Shown piece by piece: positions 5,423 to 13,528 of a stretch of 15,182 nt of DNA; position 1 is the first letter of the stretch, and the number at the start of each line of letters is the position of its first letter. Made by a program: the position numbers and the translations under genes. Under the pieces are notes generated by a model. That model was not told where the DNA came from. It ran no database searches and saw nothing but the letters and a program-made list of their open reading frames with translations. Location of the stretch: NCBI GenBank assembly GCA_023386115.1, contig JAEWKL010000269.1, forward strand, positions 1 to 15,182, written 5' to 3'. Origin of the DNA: Pseudomonadota bacterium (GTDB lineage Bacteria > Pseudomonadota > Alphaproteobacteria > Rhizobiales > Beijerinckiaceae).

Positions 5423-7756
5423 TCAGATCGGATGAGCGGCGTGCCCGGTCGGCTCGCGCCGGTTCGTCTTCAGGCCACCCGCATCCGGCCGGATCCGCAC
5501 CGGCACCGATTTCGCCGCCGGCGTCCCCGACTGAATGTCGTGGTGCGAGAGCGCCATCAGCGGATTCATCTCCGGGTAGTAGGCTCCCAGGCACCCGTCC
5601 GGCAGGGAGAACGGCGTCACGGTGAGACCCGTCACCTCGCGGGTGATCCCGTCGCCGGCATCGCTGACGAGCGTGACGACCTGGCCCTCGCTCAAGCCCG
5701 CCCGGCGGATCTCGCCCGGATTCATCAGGAGCACGTCGCGGGTGCCCTCGATCCCGCGCAGGCGGTCGCTGTAACCGTAGATCGTGGTGTTGAACTGGTC
5801 GTTCGACCGCATGGTGATCAGCCGGTAGCGGCCGGGCTCGTCGGGGAAGCCGGTGGCCGAGAGGACCTCCGGCGCGGTGAACTCCGCCTTGCCGCTCTCC
5901 GTCTTCCAGATCCGCTCGCGGGCCGAGTTGCCGCGGTAGAAGCCGCCGGGAATCCAGAGCCGATCGTTGAAGTCGTGGAACTCCTCCCGGTAGGTCTTGG
6001 CGATCTCGTCGCGGATCAGGCCGTAATCGCCGACCCAGGCGTCCCAGGGTACCTTCGGGTTCGGCGGAAGCGTCGCCTTGGCGAGCCCCGCCACGATCGC
6101 GACCTCGGACTTGAGGAAGTCGCTCGCCGGGGTGCGGCGGCCCAGCGAGCCGTAGATGCAGCTGAACGTGTCCTCGATGCTCACCGCCTGCGGGCCGGTG
6201 GCCTGGCGGTCCTCCTCGGTGCGGCCGAGGCAGGGCAGGAGGTAGGCGATCTCGCCATTGACGAGGTGCGAGCGGTTGAGCTTGGTCGCGACCTGCACGG
6301 TGAGGCGCATCCCGGCCCAGGCCTTCTCCATCCGGTCCTGATCGGGGATCGCCCGCACGAAGTTGCCGCCGAGCCCGATGAAGCTCCGGATCGTGCCCGA
6401 CAGGATGCCCTCGCAGGCCTCCACGGTGTTGACGCCCTTCTCCCGCGGCGGCTCGAAGCCGAATTGCTGGCTGAGCCGGTCGAGCGGCACGAGTTCCGGC
6501 TTCTCCGAGATCCCGACGGTGCGCTGGCCCTGCACGTTGGAGTGGCCCCGCACCGGCGCCACGCCGGTGCCGTCGCGCCCGATATTGCCCCTGAGCAGCA
6601 GCAGGTTGACGACCATCGCGACGTTCTCGAAGCCGTGCACGTGCTGCGTCAGCCCCATGCCGTAGAAGGCGCAAACCCGCTCGGCCTCGACATAGACCTG
6701 CCCCGCCGCCTCGATATCGGCGCGGCTGATGCCGGATTCGCGCTCGATCTCATCCCACGGGGTCGCCCGGACCTTCGCCTCGAAGGCCTCCAGCCCGGTC
6801 GTGTGCTGGGCGATGAAGTCGGTGTCGAGGACGCGGGTGCCCTTCGCCTTGGCGGCGTCGTCGGCGGCAAAGACGTGCTTGCACAGGCCGAGCATCACCG
6901 CGATGTCGCCGCCGGGCCGGACCTGATGGTACTGGGCGCTGATCTGCGTCGCCGAGCGGGTCAGCATCTCGACCGGGCTCTGCGGGTTGGTGAAGCTCTC
7001 GAGACCCCGCTCGCGGACGGGATTGAAGGTGATGATCTTCACCCCCCGCTTCGAGGCCTCCTGCAACGGGTGCAGGAACCGCGGCGAGTTGGTGCCGGTG
7101 TTCTGGCCGAAGAAGAACATCGCGTCGCATTTCGACAGGTCGTCGAACACGACCGTTCCGACGCTGGCGCCGATCACCTTCTTCAGGGCCACCGAGGTCG
7201 TCTCGTGGCACATGTTGGAGGAATCGGGCAGGTTGTTGTTGCCGTAGAGCCGGGCGAACAGGGCATAGAGATACGAGGTCTCGAGGCTGGCCCGTCCCGA
7301 GGAGTAGAACACCACCGATTTCGGATCGAGCAGGCGCAGCTCCGAACCGATCGCCCGGAACGCCTCGTCCCAGCCGCAAGCGACGTAGCGGTCGCTGGCG
7401 CGGTCGTAGCGCAGCGGGTGGGTCAGGCGGCCCTGCTGCTCCAGATCATGGTCGCTCCAGCCGCGCAGCTCGGTGAGGGTGTGCTTGGCGAAGAAATCCG
7501 GCGTGCAGCGCCGCGTGGTCAGCTCCCACAGGGTCGCCTTGGCGCCGTTCTCGCAGAACTCGAAGGGATGGTAGTTCGCCGGCTTCGCCCAGGAGCAGGA
7601 CACGCACATGAAGCCTTTCGGCTTGTTCTGGCGAAACAGGGTCTCGGTGGCGAGCGGCGTCGCCCATTCCTTGCCGAATACCTCGGCGATGCCGCGGACC
7701 GAGCCCCAGCCGCCGGCCGGGCTGTCGTAATGGACCGTGTTCTCCTCGACCGACAT
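5423..7756 (-). CDS. FdhF/YdeP-family molybdopterin oxidoreductase (formate-dehydrogenase-like)
   Basis: A 777-residue cytoplasmic enzyme (no Tat signal) of the YdeP branch of the DMSO-reductase/formate dehydrogenase superfamily. The N-terminal cysteines are in GFMCVSC...FEFCENGAKA (Cys51, 54, 68), the probable Fe-S site of this branch. SSNMCHETTSVALKKVIG (Cys183) lies in the active-site region. Cofactor-binding signatures include FFFGQNTGTNSPRF, LLLRGNIGRDGTGVAPVRGH, GLGGNFVRAIPD and the C-terminal MoCo-dinucleotide domain with TMRSNDQFNTTIYGYSDR. The same family includes Fdh4A of Methylobacterium extorquens, so formate oxidation is a plausible role, but substrate cannot be read from sequence. 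The ATG at 7756 has a GGGAGA ribosome site; a TTG at 7798 would add 14 residues without a comparable site. It is monocistronic, with its own terminator at 5168-5207. Confidence 0.9.
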   Translation of the reverse strand: MSVEENTVHYDSPAGGWGSVRGIAEVFGKEWATPLATETLFRQNKPKGFMCVSCSWAKPANYHPFEFCENGAKATLWELTTRRCTPDFFAKHTLTELRGWSDHDLEQQGRLTHPLRYDRASDRYVACGWDEAFRAIGSELRLLDPKSVVFYSSGRASLETSYLYALFARLYGNNNLPDSSNMCHETTSVALKKVIGASVGTVVFDDLSKCDAMFFFGQNTGTNSPRFLHPLQEASKRGVKIITFNPVRERGLESFTNPQSPVEMLTRSATQISAQYHQVRPGGDIAVMLGLCKHVFAADDAAKAKGTRVLDTDFIAQHTTGLEAFEAKVRATPWDEIERESGISRADIEAAGQVYVEAERVCAFYGMGLTQHVHGFENVAMVVNLLLLRGNIGRDGTGVAPVRGHSNVQGQRTVGISEKPELVPLDRLSQQFGFEPPREKGVNTVEACEGILSGTIRSFIGLGGNFVRAIPDQDRMEKAWAGMRLTVQVATKLNRSHLVNGEIAYLLPCLGRTEEDRQATGPQAVSIEDTFSCIYGSLGRRTPASDFLKSEVAIVAGLAKATLPPNPKVPWDAWVGDYGLIRDEIAKTYREEFHDFNDRLWIPGGFYRGNSARERIWKTESGKAEFTAPEVLSATGFPDEPGRYRLITMRSNDQFNTTIYGYSDRLRGIEGTRDVLLMNPGEIRRAGLSEGQVVTLVSDAGDGITREVTGLTVTPFSLPDGCLGAYYPEMNPLMALSHHDIQSGTPAAKSVPVRIRPDAGGLKTNRREPTGHAAHPI

Positions 7757-7837
7757 GCTGGCTCTCCCGTACGGCAGGCGAAGGGTCGCCGCCGACAAGG
7801 AACCCGCAGGGAGTAGGGAAGTTCGAAGAGCGCGGCC

Positions 7838-8305
7838 TCAGCCGCCCTGGGCGTTGCGCCGCAGCCGCACGAGGGCCCGGTCGAGGGCGCCGAGGAAGGC
7901 CGAGCGGTCCTTGGGCGAGAACGGCTTCGGGCCGCCGGTCACCGCACCCGCCTCGCGCAGGGACTGCATCAGGTCGCGGGTGGCGAGCGCCATGCCGACG
8001 GAGGAATCGGTGAAGGCCTTGCCGTTGGGCGCGAGCACGCTCGCGCCCGCCTTCACGCAGCGGCTCGCCAGGGGGATGTCGGCGGTGACGACGACCGCGC
8101 GCGGCCCGGCCCGCTCGGCGATCCAGTCGTCGGCGGCGTCGAGCGTGTCGGAAACGATCACCCGCTCGATCCACGGCTCACGGGGTATGGTGATGAAGCT
8201 GTTCGCCACCACCACGACGTGAGCGCCATGCCGCCCGGCGACGCGGTAGATCTCGTCCTTGACCGGGCAGGCATCGGCGTCGACGTAGATGGTGAGGCCG
8301 GTCAT
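7838..8305 (-). CDS. YaiI/YqxD family protein (DUF188)
   Basis: A 155-residue protein of the usual length. It opens with the family signature YVDADACPVKDEIYRVA (7-23). It continues with VVVVANSF, the Asp-containing strand VVVTADIPLASRC and APNGKAFT, and DLMQSLREAG near the end. The fold is PIN-like, with acidic residues (Asp9, Asp11 and the TAD Asp) that could bind metal. The cellular role is not established. The start lies 4 bases after the stop of the small gene upstream (8310-8501), so the two are almost certainly one transcript. Nothing in the sequence is degraded. The C-terminal RALVRLRRNAQGG is basic and variable. Confidence 0.93.
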   Translation of the reverse strand: MTGLTIYVDADACPVKDEIYRVAGRHGAHVVVVANSFITIPREPWIERVIVSDTLDAADDWIAERAGPRAVVVTADIPLASRCVKAGASVLAPNGKAFTDSSVGMALATRDLMQSLREAGAVTGGPKPFSPKDRSAFLGALDRALVRLRRNAQGG

Positions 8306-8309
8306 GGTG

Positions 8310-8501
8310 TCAGCGGCCCGGGTTGAGGAACAGGCTGTCGAATTCCGGCGGCGCGTAGTCCCGGCCGGTGATGTCGGTGATGACGACGTGGTCGTGGCCC
8401 TCGGCTTCGAGCTGCTGCGCCTTCTCCAGGGCGTCCTCCGGCGAGGTGCGCTGGTGCGAGAGCGGGCCGTTGGCGGTGTGGGCGGTCACGACGAGATGCA
8501 T
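8310..8501 (-). CDS. Small hypothetical protein, first gene of the DUF188 operon
   Basis: A 63-residue soluble protein beginning MHLVVTAHTANGPLSHQRTS, with an amphipathic helical middle (PEDALEKAQQLEAEGHDHVV) and the tail ITDITGRDYAPPEFDSLFL. The beta-helix-beta feel (LVVTAH, helix, VVITDITG) recalls small uncharacterised proteins common in Methylobacterium, but no named domain is recognised and no function is proposed. Evidence that it is real: codon-like composition, an ATG at 8501 with a GGAC-type weak upstream site, and a 4-base junction to the DUF188 start, consistent with translational coupling. Confidence 0.75.
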   Translation of the reverse strand: MHLVVTAHTANGPLSHQRTSPEDALEKAQQLEAEGHDHVVITDITGRDYAPPEFDSLFLNPGR

Positions 8502-8565
8502 TGTCGTCCTTGTGCGGGCGGATACCGCGCTTGTCGCACGATCCCGTGCGACGCGGCGAGCACCC

Positions 8566-8595
8566 GGGCAGGGGAGGGCAGGGGAGGGCAGGGGA
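8566..8595 (+). repeat. Three exact tandem copies of GGGCAGGGGA
   Basis: The decamer GGGCAGGGGA is repeated three times without mismatch. With six runs of three or four G on the plus strand it could fold as a G-quadruplex. It lies 65-95 bases upstream of the leftward small gene, that is, in its promoter or 5' leader, with the G-rich strand acting as template. A regulatory effect is speculation. Confidence 0.8.
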
Positions 8596-8735
8596 CCCGA
8601 AGGGAGCGCGGCGGTCCGGTGCTGGAAGGGGGCTGGTACCGAACCGCCGCTCTCGCCGCCCCGAACATCAGCCGGCGCGGCCCAGCCAGGGTCGCGGATG
8701 AGGGTTAACGGTGTATTGACGGAATGGCACCGGAT

Positions 8736-8758
8736 CCCTCCCCCTCTGCGGGGGAGGG
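8736..8758. repeat. CCCTCCCCC/GGGGGAGGG hairpin
   Basis: CCCTCCCCC (8736-8744) and GGGGGAGGG (8750-8758) form a perfect 9-bp stem with a TCTGC loop, 30 bases past the stop of the leftward glycosyltransferase. No U tract follows on either strand, so it may be a Rho-dependent stop, an mRNA 3'-end stabiliser, or one copy of a dispersed palindromic element of the kind common in high-GC alphaproteobacteria. Confidence 0.75.
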
Positions 8759-8787
8759 TTCAGGCGCGCTACTCCCGTCCGGGTCCC

Positions 8788-9975
8788 TCACGCCACCGTC
8801 GCAGCCGCCACCTGCCCGCCTCCTGCGAGCGCCGCCTCGTAGACCGACACGTAGCGCGCCGCGACGCTCGACCAGCGGTAATCCGACAGATCCTCCGCGC
8901 CGCGCAGGAGCGCGCCGCGCTCCAGGCGGTCATAGGCGTCGCGGATCGCCGCCGCCGCCGCCGGGGCGTCGGCGAAATCCGCCAGCGTGATCGAGGGATG
9001 GCGCTGTTTCAGCCAGGTGAAGGCGTCGTTGGGATGGGCCACCGGGACGAGGCCGGCGCTCAAGGCCTCGATCAGCGCGATCCCGAAGCCCTCGTATTGC
9101 GAGGCCGAGACGAACAGGCTCGATTGCCCGATCAGTTCGCGGACCGCCGGGGCGTCGAGGCCGGTATGCAGGGTGACCGCGCCGGCAAGCCCCAGGCGGT
9201 CGATCTCGCCGGCCAGCGCGGCTTGCGTGACGTCGGACGGCACGCCGACGATCCGCAGGCGCCAGCCGGCGCCGTCGACGTTCAGCGCCTGCATCGTCGC
9301 GAGCAGCCGGTCGAGGCGCTTGTTGTGGGCGAAGCGGCCGATCGTCAGGAGCGCGCGACGGGGCTCTGGCGCGGCGGCCCCGGCGAATTTCGCCAGGTCG
9401 ACGCCGTTCTGGATCACCGCGACGCCGCCGGGTGTGATGCCCTCGAACAGCCGGGCGTCGCTCTCGCTGCAGGCGACGATCGCCTCGTAGCCGCGCACGC
9501 TCAACCAGGTCGGGCCCTCGAACCAGAGCTTCTTCAGCCGCGAATGCGCGCCGGTGTGGAAGAACCCGCCATGGGTCGTCGCCACCATCGGGCGGCGGTG
9601 CAGGGGCCGGGCGAGCGCGAAGGCGTCGAAGAAGAAGTCGATGGCGTGGACGTGGACGAGGTCGGCGTCGCCGAGATGCCGGAACACCGATGGCGCCACC
9701 GGATAGCGGTGCGAGCCGAAGAACGGGATCCGCGCGATGTCGATCCCCTCCAGGCGCTCCCGCGCCGGCAGCCGCGCCTCGGGTGCCGAGAACAGACGGT
9801 CGAGGGTCAGGACCCGGACGCGGTGGCCGAGGCGGGCCTGCTCGCGGGCGAGGTTGGCGACGAAATCCTCCAGCCCGCCGCGATTGGGCAGGAACTGACG
9901 GACCACGTGCAGGATCGAGAGGGGCGCGGCGGACCGCGGCAAGGGGCTCGCGATGGGGCTCACGACGACGCTCAC
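8788..9975 (-). CDS. GT4-family glycosyltransferase (EPS assembly)
   Basis: A 395-residue GT-B fold retaining glycosyltransferase. The N-terminal acceptor domain begins SILHVVRQFLPNRGGLEDFV (about 22-41), the usual glycine-rich loop for group 1 enzymes. VHVHAIDFFFD and ATTHGGFFHT follow. The C-terminal nucleotide-sugar domain has LLTIGRFAHNKRLDRLL and the EX7E motif SASQYEGFGIALIEALSAG (Glu295 and Glu303). It should add a sugar from an NDP donor to a lipid-linked repeat unit on the cytoplasmic face; sugar identity cannot be read. The start is a GTG at 9975 overlapping the upstream gene's TGA (GTGA), the last junction of a three-gene operon. A longer frame to 10278 exists but its extension is only the antisense-like shadow of the upstream gene. 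Confidence 0.9.
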   Translation of the reverse strand: MSVVVSPIASPLPRSAAPLSILHVVRQFLPNRGGLEDFVANLAREQARLGHRVRVLTLDRLFSAPEARLPARERLEGIDIARIPFFGSHRYPVAPSVFRHLGDADLVHVHAIDFFFDAFALARPLHRRPMVATTHGGFFHTGAHSRLKKLWFEGPTWLSVRGYEAIVACSESDARLFEGITPGGVAVIQNGVDLAKFAGAAAPEPRRALLTIGRFAHNKRLDRLLATMQALNVDGAGWRLRIVGVPSDVTQAALAGEIDRLGLAGAVTLHTGLDAPAVRELIGQSSLFVSASQYEGFGIALIEALSAGLVPVAHPNDAFTWLKQRHPSITLADFADAPAAAAAIRDAYDRLERGALLRGAEDLSDYRWSSVAARYVSVYEAALAGGGQVAAATVA

Positions 9976-10988
9976 GGCTCGCAGGAGGGCTTGGCACGGG
10001 CGGCGGCCTGGATCGCCGCCACGACGGGAGCGGTGGCGCCGGCGGGGTCGAGCCGCAGGGGATAATCCGGCGCCCACAGGTCGCCGGCGGCCCAGGCGGT
10101 CCAGCCGACCCATTGCTGCGGGTTCGCGTTGACGTGGCGCAACACCGCCGCCAGGCGCTCCGGGCAGCCGCGATTGCCGGGAGCGCCGATCTCGCCCAGG
10201 AAGGCGCGGCGCCCGTTCTGCGCCAGCCAGCCGGTCAGGCGTTCCACCGCCTGCAGGGCGTCGGCGCCCCGGATGCACTCGGCATGGGTGCCGGAATAAT
10301 CGGCGTCGAGATACTGGTGCACCTCGTAGGCGAAATTGTTGCCCGGATCGACCGTGCCGAGCATGACCGCCGCATTGTTGCCGGTCGGCAGGTCGGCGGT
10401 CCAGCTATGCGCGCCGGTCCAGCCCGAACCCGGCACCAGCACCAGCTGCCCGGCCCCGACCTCCCGGATCGCCGCGATGGCTGCGTTGGCGGCGATGAGC
10501 CAGCGATCGGCCGGGATGTCGTGCGGCTCGTTCATCAGCCCGAACGCTACCGAGGCATCGCCCCGGAAATGCTGCGCCAGGCGCCGCCAGACATCGGCGA
10601 AGGCCTCCGCCGTCACCATCTCGGTGCCGATGCGCGCCTTGCCGTAATAGGCGTAGTTGTGCAGGTCGATCACCGTGCGCAAACCCGCTTGGGTCGCGGC
10701 CGAGACCGTGGATTCGAGGCGGGCGAGCTCCTCCGGGTCGAGGGGCTGGCGCAGGGCCGGCTGCAGGCGCTCCCAGCGGATCGGCAGCCGCATCGTCGTG
10801 AGGCCGAGGCCCGCGAAGCGGCCGATCGTCGAGGCCGAGGGATAGAGATAATCGAAGCCGTAGCGCCCCGGCACGGTGCCGAACTCGGCCCCGCTGATGT
10901 TGACGCCGCGCAGGCAGGTGGAGGCGGCCGCGGCGGGGGCGGGCGGGAGGGCCAGGATCAGGCAGGCGAGGGTGAGGAGACGGCGCAT
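9972..10988 (-). CDS. Secreted glycoside hydrolase family 5 (cellulase-like)
   Basis: A 338-residue protein with a signal peptide (MRRLLTLACLILALPPAPAA, cut near AAA-S). The GH5 TIM barrel shows LRGVNISGAEFG, MRLPIRWERL (conserved Arg), VIDLHNYAYY, the acid/base GLMNEPHD (Glu154), YEVHQYLD, and the nucleophile FLGEIGAPG (Glu266), ending in GWTAWAAGDLW. All catalytic positions are intact, so an active beta-1,4-glucanase-type enzyme is likely in the periplasm or outside. Lying between a flippase and a glycosyltransferase, it probably trims or edits the polymer made by this cluster, as cellulase-type enzymes do in bacterial cellulose and EPS loci. The ATG at 10988 is 1 base after the flippase stop; the stop overlaps the GT4 start by 4 bp. 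Confidence 0.92.
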   Translation of the reverse strand: MRRLLTLACLILALPPAPAAAASTCLRGVNISGAEFGTVPGRYGFDYLYPSASTIGRFAGLGLTTMRLPIRWERLQPALRQPLDPEELARLESTVSAATQAGLRTVIDLHNYAYYGKARIGTEMVTAEAFADVWRRLAQHFRGDASVAFGLMNEPHDIPADRWLIAANAAIAAIREVGAGQLVLVPGSGWTGAHSWTADLPTGNNAAVMLGTVDPGNNFAYEVHQYLDADYSGTHAECIRGADALQAVERLTGWLAQNGRRAFLGEIGAPGNRGCPERLAAVLRHVNANPQQWVGWTAWAAGDLWAPDYPLRLDPAGATAPVVAAIQAAARAKPSCEP

Positions 10989-10989
10989 C

Positions 10990-12363
10990 TCATTCCGCCG
11001 CGTGTGCGGGGGCTGGGGGGAGGGCAGGGGGAGCGGCATGCACCGGGAGCCAGGCCCGGCGGGTGAAGAAGGCGGTCGCGCGGCTGTCGACGTCCCAGTT
11101 CGCCCGCACCCAGCGGGCGAGCACCAGGTTGATGACGATCGTCCAGCCGACATTCGCCACCGCGACGCCGAGGATGCCGAACGGCACCGCGACGAGGCAG
11201 AGCAGGACCGCATAGGCCGAGAACAGGACCGCGTTGCTGATCAGGATGTAGCGCTCGCCGCCGCCGATCGTCAGGAGCGACGGGCCGGGGCCGAAGAAGG
11301 CGCCCACCACCGACGACAGGCTGAGCACCATCAGCACGTCGGTATGGGCGGCGAAGTCCGGCTTGAAGAGGCTGAGCGCGAAGGGTGCGCCGACCGCCAT
11401 CACCACGGCGCCCGCCGACGAGATCGCGAAGCTCGCGAGGGACAGCCGGCCGATCAGGCGCTGCGCGCCCTCCCGGTCGCGGACCTGGAAATGGCTCGCG
11501 ATCATCGGCAGGCTGACGGTGTCGATCGCCGCGCTCGGGAGGTTGACCAACATCGCATAGCGCAGGGCCACGAAGTAGAAGGCCGCCTCTTCCATGCCGA
11601 GAGCCGCCCCGACGATCACGGTCTCGAGGAAGGCCGCCGCGGCCACGATCACGTTGTTGGCGGTAAACAGCAGGCTCTCGCCGCGCCAGGCCGGCGCCTT
11701 CTCCGGATGGCGGAAGCCCCCGCGCCAGGAATCCCAGCCGTGAAGCCCGGCGAGGTGACGGATCTGGTAGAGCGTCATCGCGAGCAGCAGCCCCAGCACG
11801 ATCTCCATCGCGATCGTCGCGCCGCTGAGGAGACCTGCGAGCGCGGCGGCGCCGAGCAGCACCGAGCAGGCGCCGCGCCAGACCACCTCCCGGGGCAGGA
11901 GGGCGAGCCAGATCCGGCCGTGGACGCGGAAGTAGCTCTGCAGGTACTCGGAGAGGGCGAACACCGCCGCGAAGGCGCAGGCGAGGTGGAGCCGGCGATA
12001 GGGGTCGGGCAGGGCGTCCTCGGCCACGAAGACCACCGCGCTCAAGGCCAGCATCAGCAGAATCGCAACCGTGAGCCAGCCGAGATTGTAGCGCACCAGC
12101 GCGTCGTTGTGCGCCGCCGCTCCGCCGCGCGCGCGGTAATGCTTCAGCACCAGGTTCTGCTGGCCGAGCGCCACGATCAGCCCGAGCCCGCTGCCGAACG
12201 TGAACAGGAAGACGTAGACGCCGTACTCGTAGGTGGTGAGCAGCCGGCTCGCGACGAGCAGCATCACGAAGCCGAGCACGGCGCTGGCGATCCGGGCGAC
12301 GAAGGCCGAGGCGAATTGCTGCGAGCGGGCCGATCGGCGCAGCCGCGCGACGAGTGTCAGCAT
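10990..12363 (-). CDS. Oligosaccharide flippase, Wzx/MVF-type (EPS)
   Basis: A 457-residue integral membrane protein with about twelve hydrophobic segments. Examples are VLGFVMLLVASRLLTT near the N-terminus, YGVYVFLFTFGSGLGLIVAL, VAILLMLALSAVVFVAED, FAISSAGAVVMAVGAPFALS and VLLCLVAVPFGILGVAVANV. The early block SAVLGFVMLLVASRLLTTYEYGVYVF is the signature of polysaccharide-biosynthesis flippases. It should translocate undecaprenyl-linked repeat units across the inner membrane. The ATG at 12363 (GAGGCGACGG site) was chosen: the frame extends 64 codons upstream but that part is polar and lies in the divergent promoter region. It is first gene of the minus-strand operon, with a 1-base gap to the GH5 gene. 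The Wzx-like role is inferred from topology and context. Confidence 0.9.
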   Translation of the reverse strand: MLTLVARLRRSARSQQFASAFVARIASAVLGFVMLLVASRLLTTYEYGVYVFLFTFGSGLGLIVALGQQNLVLKHYRARGGAAAHNDALVRYNLGWLTVAILLMLALSAVVFVAEDALPDPYRRLHLACAFAAVFALSEYLQSYFRVHGRIWLALLPREVVWRGACSVLLGAAALAGLLSGATIAMEIVLGLLLAMTLYQIRHLAGLHGWDSWRGGFRHPEKAPAWRGESLLFTANNVIVAAAAFLETVIVGAALGMEEAAFYFVALRYAMLVNLPSAAIDTVSLPMIASHFQVRDREGAQRLIGRLSLASFAISSAGAVVMAVGAPFALSLFKPDFAAHTDVLMVLSLSSVVGAFFGPGPSLLTIGGGERYILISNAVLFSAYAVLLCLVAVPFGILGVAVANVGWTIVINLVLARWVRANWDVDSRATAFFTRRAWLPVHAAPPALPPAPAHAAE

Positions 12364-12718
12364 CGTGTCCGTCGCCTCTCGATGGGGTGCGGGGTTTGAG
12401 CGCCCGCCACTCCGGATCCCGGGGTAGCAGCCATCCCCTATCGGGACTTTAACGCGATCTCCCGCAGCCGCGCCGGACGCCGCAACATCATCGTGTGAGG
12501 CCCAAGACAGCAAGCTTAGCCATTCGCCACCCCATCGATGCCGGCTTGTCGGCATTCATCCAATCTGTCGTTAACCCTGCACTGAATTAAGACTGCATCG
12601 CGATTGGGGCAAGCTGCATTCACTTTGCGCGGGGCAGGCTCGGCCGGTAATTCTTCATCGATCCCACTGATGGTCTTGCCTCGACTCGGATCACCGCAAC
12701 CTCGATCGGAAGCGTCCC
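12364..12718. promoter_or_regulatory. Divergent promoter region of the two EPS transcripts
   Basis: This is 355 bases between the leftward flippase operon and the rightward WecG-type gene, with no gene of its own. It is less GC-rich than the coding flanks at about 12555-12600 (GTTAACCCTGCACTGAATTAAG). It contains an inverted repeat ATGCCG-GCTTGT-CGGCAT (12538-12555), a possible operator that could control both directions. No clear -35/-10 pair could be assigned. Confidence 0.5.
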
Positions 12719-13528
12719 ATGCCTGACCGCGCCCTCGACATGGCGCCCGGAGCCGCGAGCGTCGACCGCCTCGAACTCGAGGGCGTCAGCGTCAGCGATC
12801 TCACCCGCGACGAGCTGTTTTCCCGCCTGCGCGACGCCCTCGACCGGCGCACGCAGCTGTGCCTCGGCTTCTGCAATGCCAACATGCTGCTCAAGGCCCT
12901 CTGCACGCCGGCCTATGCCGCGTCCCTGCGCGGCTTCCTGCTCGTCAGCGACGGGCTCGGCATCGATCTCTGCTCGGCCCTGTTCCGCGGCCGCTTCTTC
13001 CGCCAGAACCTCAACGGCACCGACCTGATCCCGGCCTTCCTGGCTGCCGAGACGGCGCCGCGCACCCTGTTCCTGCTCGGGGCCAGGCCCGGCATCGCCG
13101 AGGCGGCTTCGCGCAACCTGGCGCTGCTCCATCCCCAGCACCGGGTCGTCGGCGCGCGCGACGGCTACTTCCCGGCCGAGGCGCTGGGGGCGGTGCTCGC
13201 CGAGATCAACGCCGCCTCGCCGGACATCCTGCTCGTCGCCCTCGGCAATCCGGGCCAGGAGACCTTCATCGCCGAGCATGCGCACCGGATCGACGCGCGC
13301 GTGCTCATGGGGGTCGGGGCGCTCCTCGACTACACGGCCGGCGCGTCGGTCCGCGCTCCTGCGGCGTTCCGCTCCGTGCGCCTCGAGTGGCTGTTCCGTC
13401 TCCTGCGCGAACCGCGCCGCCTCGGACGGCGCTACACCGTCGACGTCGTGGTCTTCGTGGCCATGATTCTCCGACTCCGGCTGGCGAGCCTGGCGCGCGG
13501 CCGCCCGGTCCACATCGCCCGCTCGTAA
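12719..13528 (+). CDS. WecG/TagA/CpsF-family glycosyltransferase (GT26)
   Basis: A 269-residue protein of family-typical length. Signature blocks in order are GFCNANMLLKAL (about 50-61), LLVSDGLGIDLCSALF (the catalytic/divalent Asp region), RQNLNGTDLIPAFL, LFLLGARPGIAEAASRNL, VGARDGYF, LVALGNPGQETFI and the C-terminal RLEWLFRLLREPRRLGRRY, the membrane-associating tail. Family members (WecG, TagA, GumM) add the second sugar to an undecaprenyl-PP-sugar, so a GumM-like step in EPS repeat-unit assembly is plausible. The ATG at 12719 is preceded by GGAAGCG. It is transcribed away from the flippase operon but fits the same pathway. The acceptor and donor are not readable from sequence. Confidence 0.93.
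   Translation: MPDRALDMAPGAASVDRLELEGVSVSDLTRDELFSRLRDALDRRTQLCLGFCNANMLLKALCTPAYAASLRGFLLVSDGLGIDLCSALFRGRFFRQNLNGTDLIPAFLAAETAPRTLFLLGARPGIAEAASRNLALLHPQHRVVGARDGYFPAEALGAVLAEINAASPDILLVALGNPGQETFIAEHAHRIDARVLMGVGALLDYTAGASVRAPAAFRSVRLEWLFRLLREPRRLGRRYTVDVVVFVAMILRLRLASLARGRPVHIARS

Larger units (their letters stand above)
8502..8787. other. Spacer between the DUF188 operon and the EPS operon
   Basis: There is no gene in these 286 bases. It must hold the promoter of the leftward small gene/DUF188 pair near its left end and the 3' end of the leftward glycosyltransferase transcript near its right end. It also contains the G-rich triple repeat and the strong hairpin listed separately. Frames crossing it are GC-driven and not protein-like. 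Confidence 0.6.

Noticed and set aside
5360..7816. Long plus-strand frame (818 codons) opposite the oxidoreductase
   Set aside because: Its codons mirror the real minus-strand gene. The product is a low-complexity Arg/Val/Asp/His mix with no recognisable motif, and no ribosome site is evident.
8368..10065. Plus-strand frame opposite the GT4 gene
   Set aside because: It crosses a repeat-bearing spacer and then mirrors the glycosyltransferase; the composition is shadow-like.
10876..12399. Plus-strand frame opposite the flippase
   Set aside because: It is antisense to a membrane protein with clear topology. The translation is rich in His/Arg/Glu/Gln, typical of the complement of hydrophobic codons.
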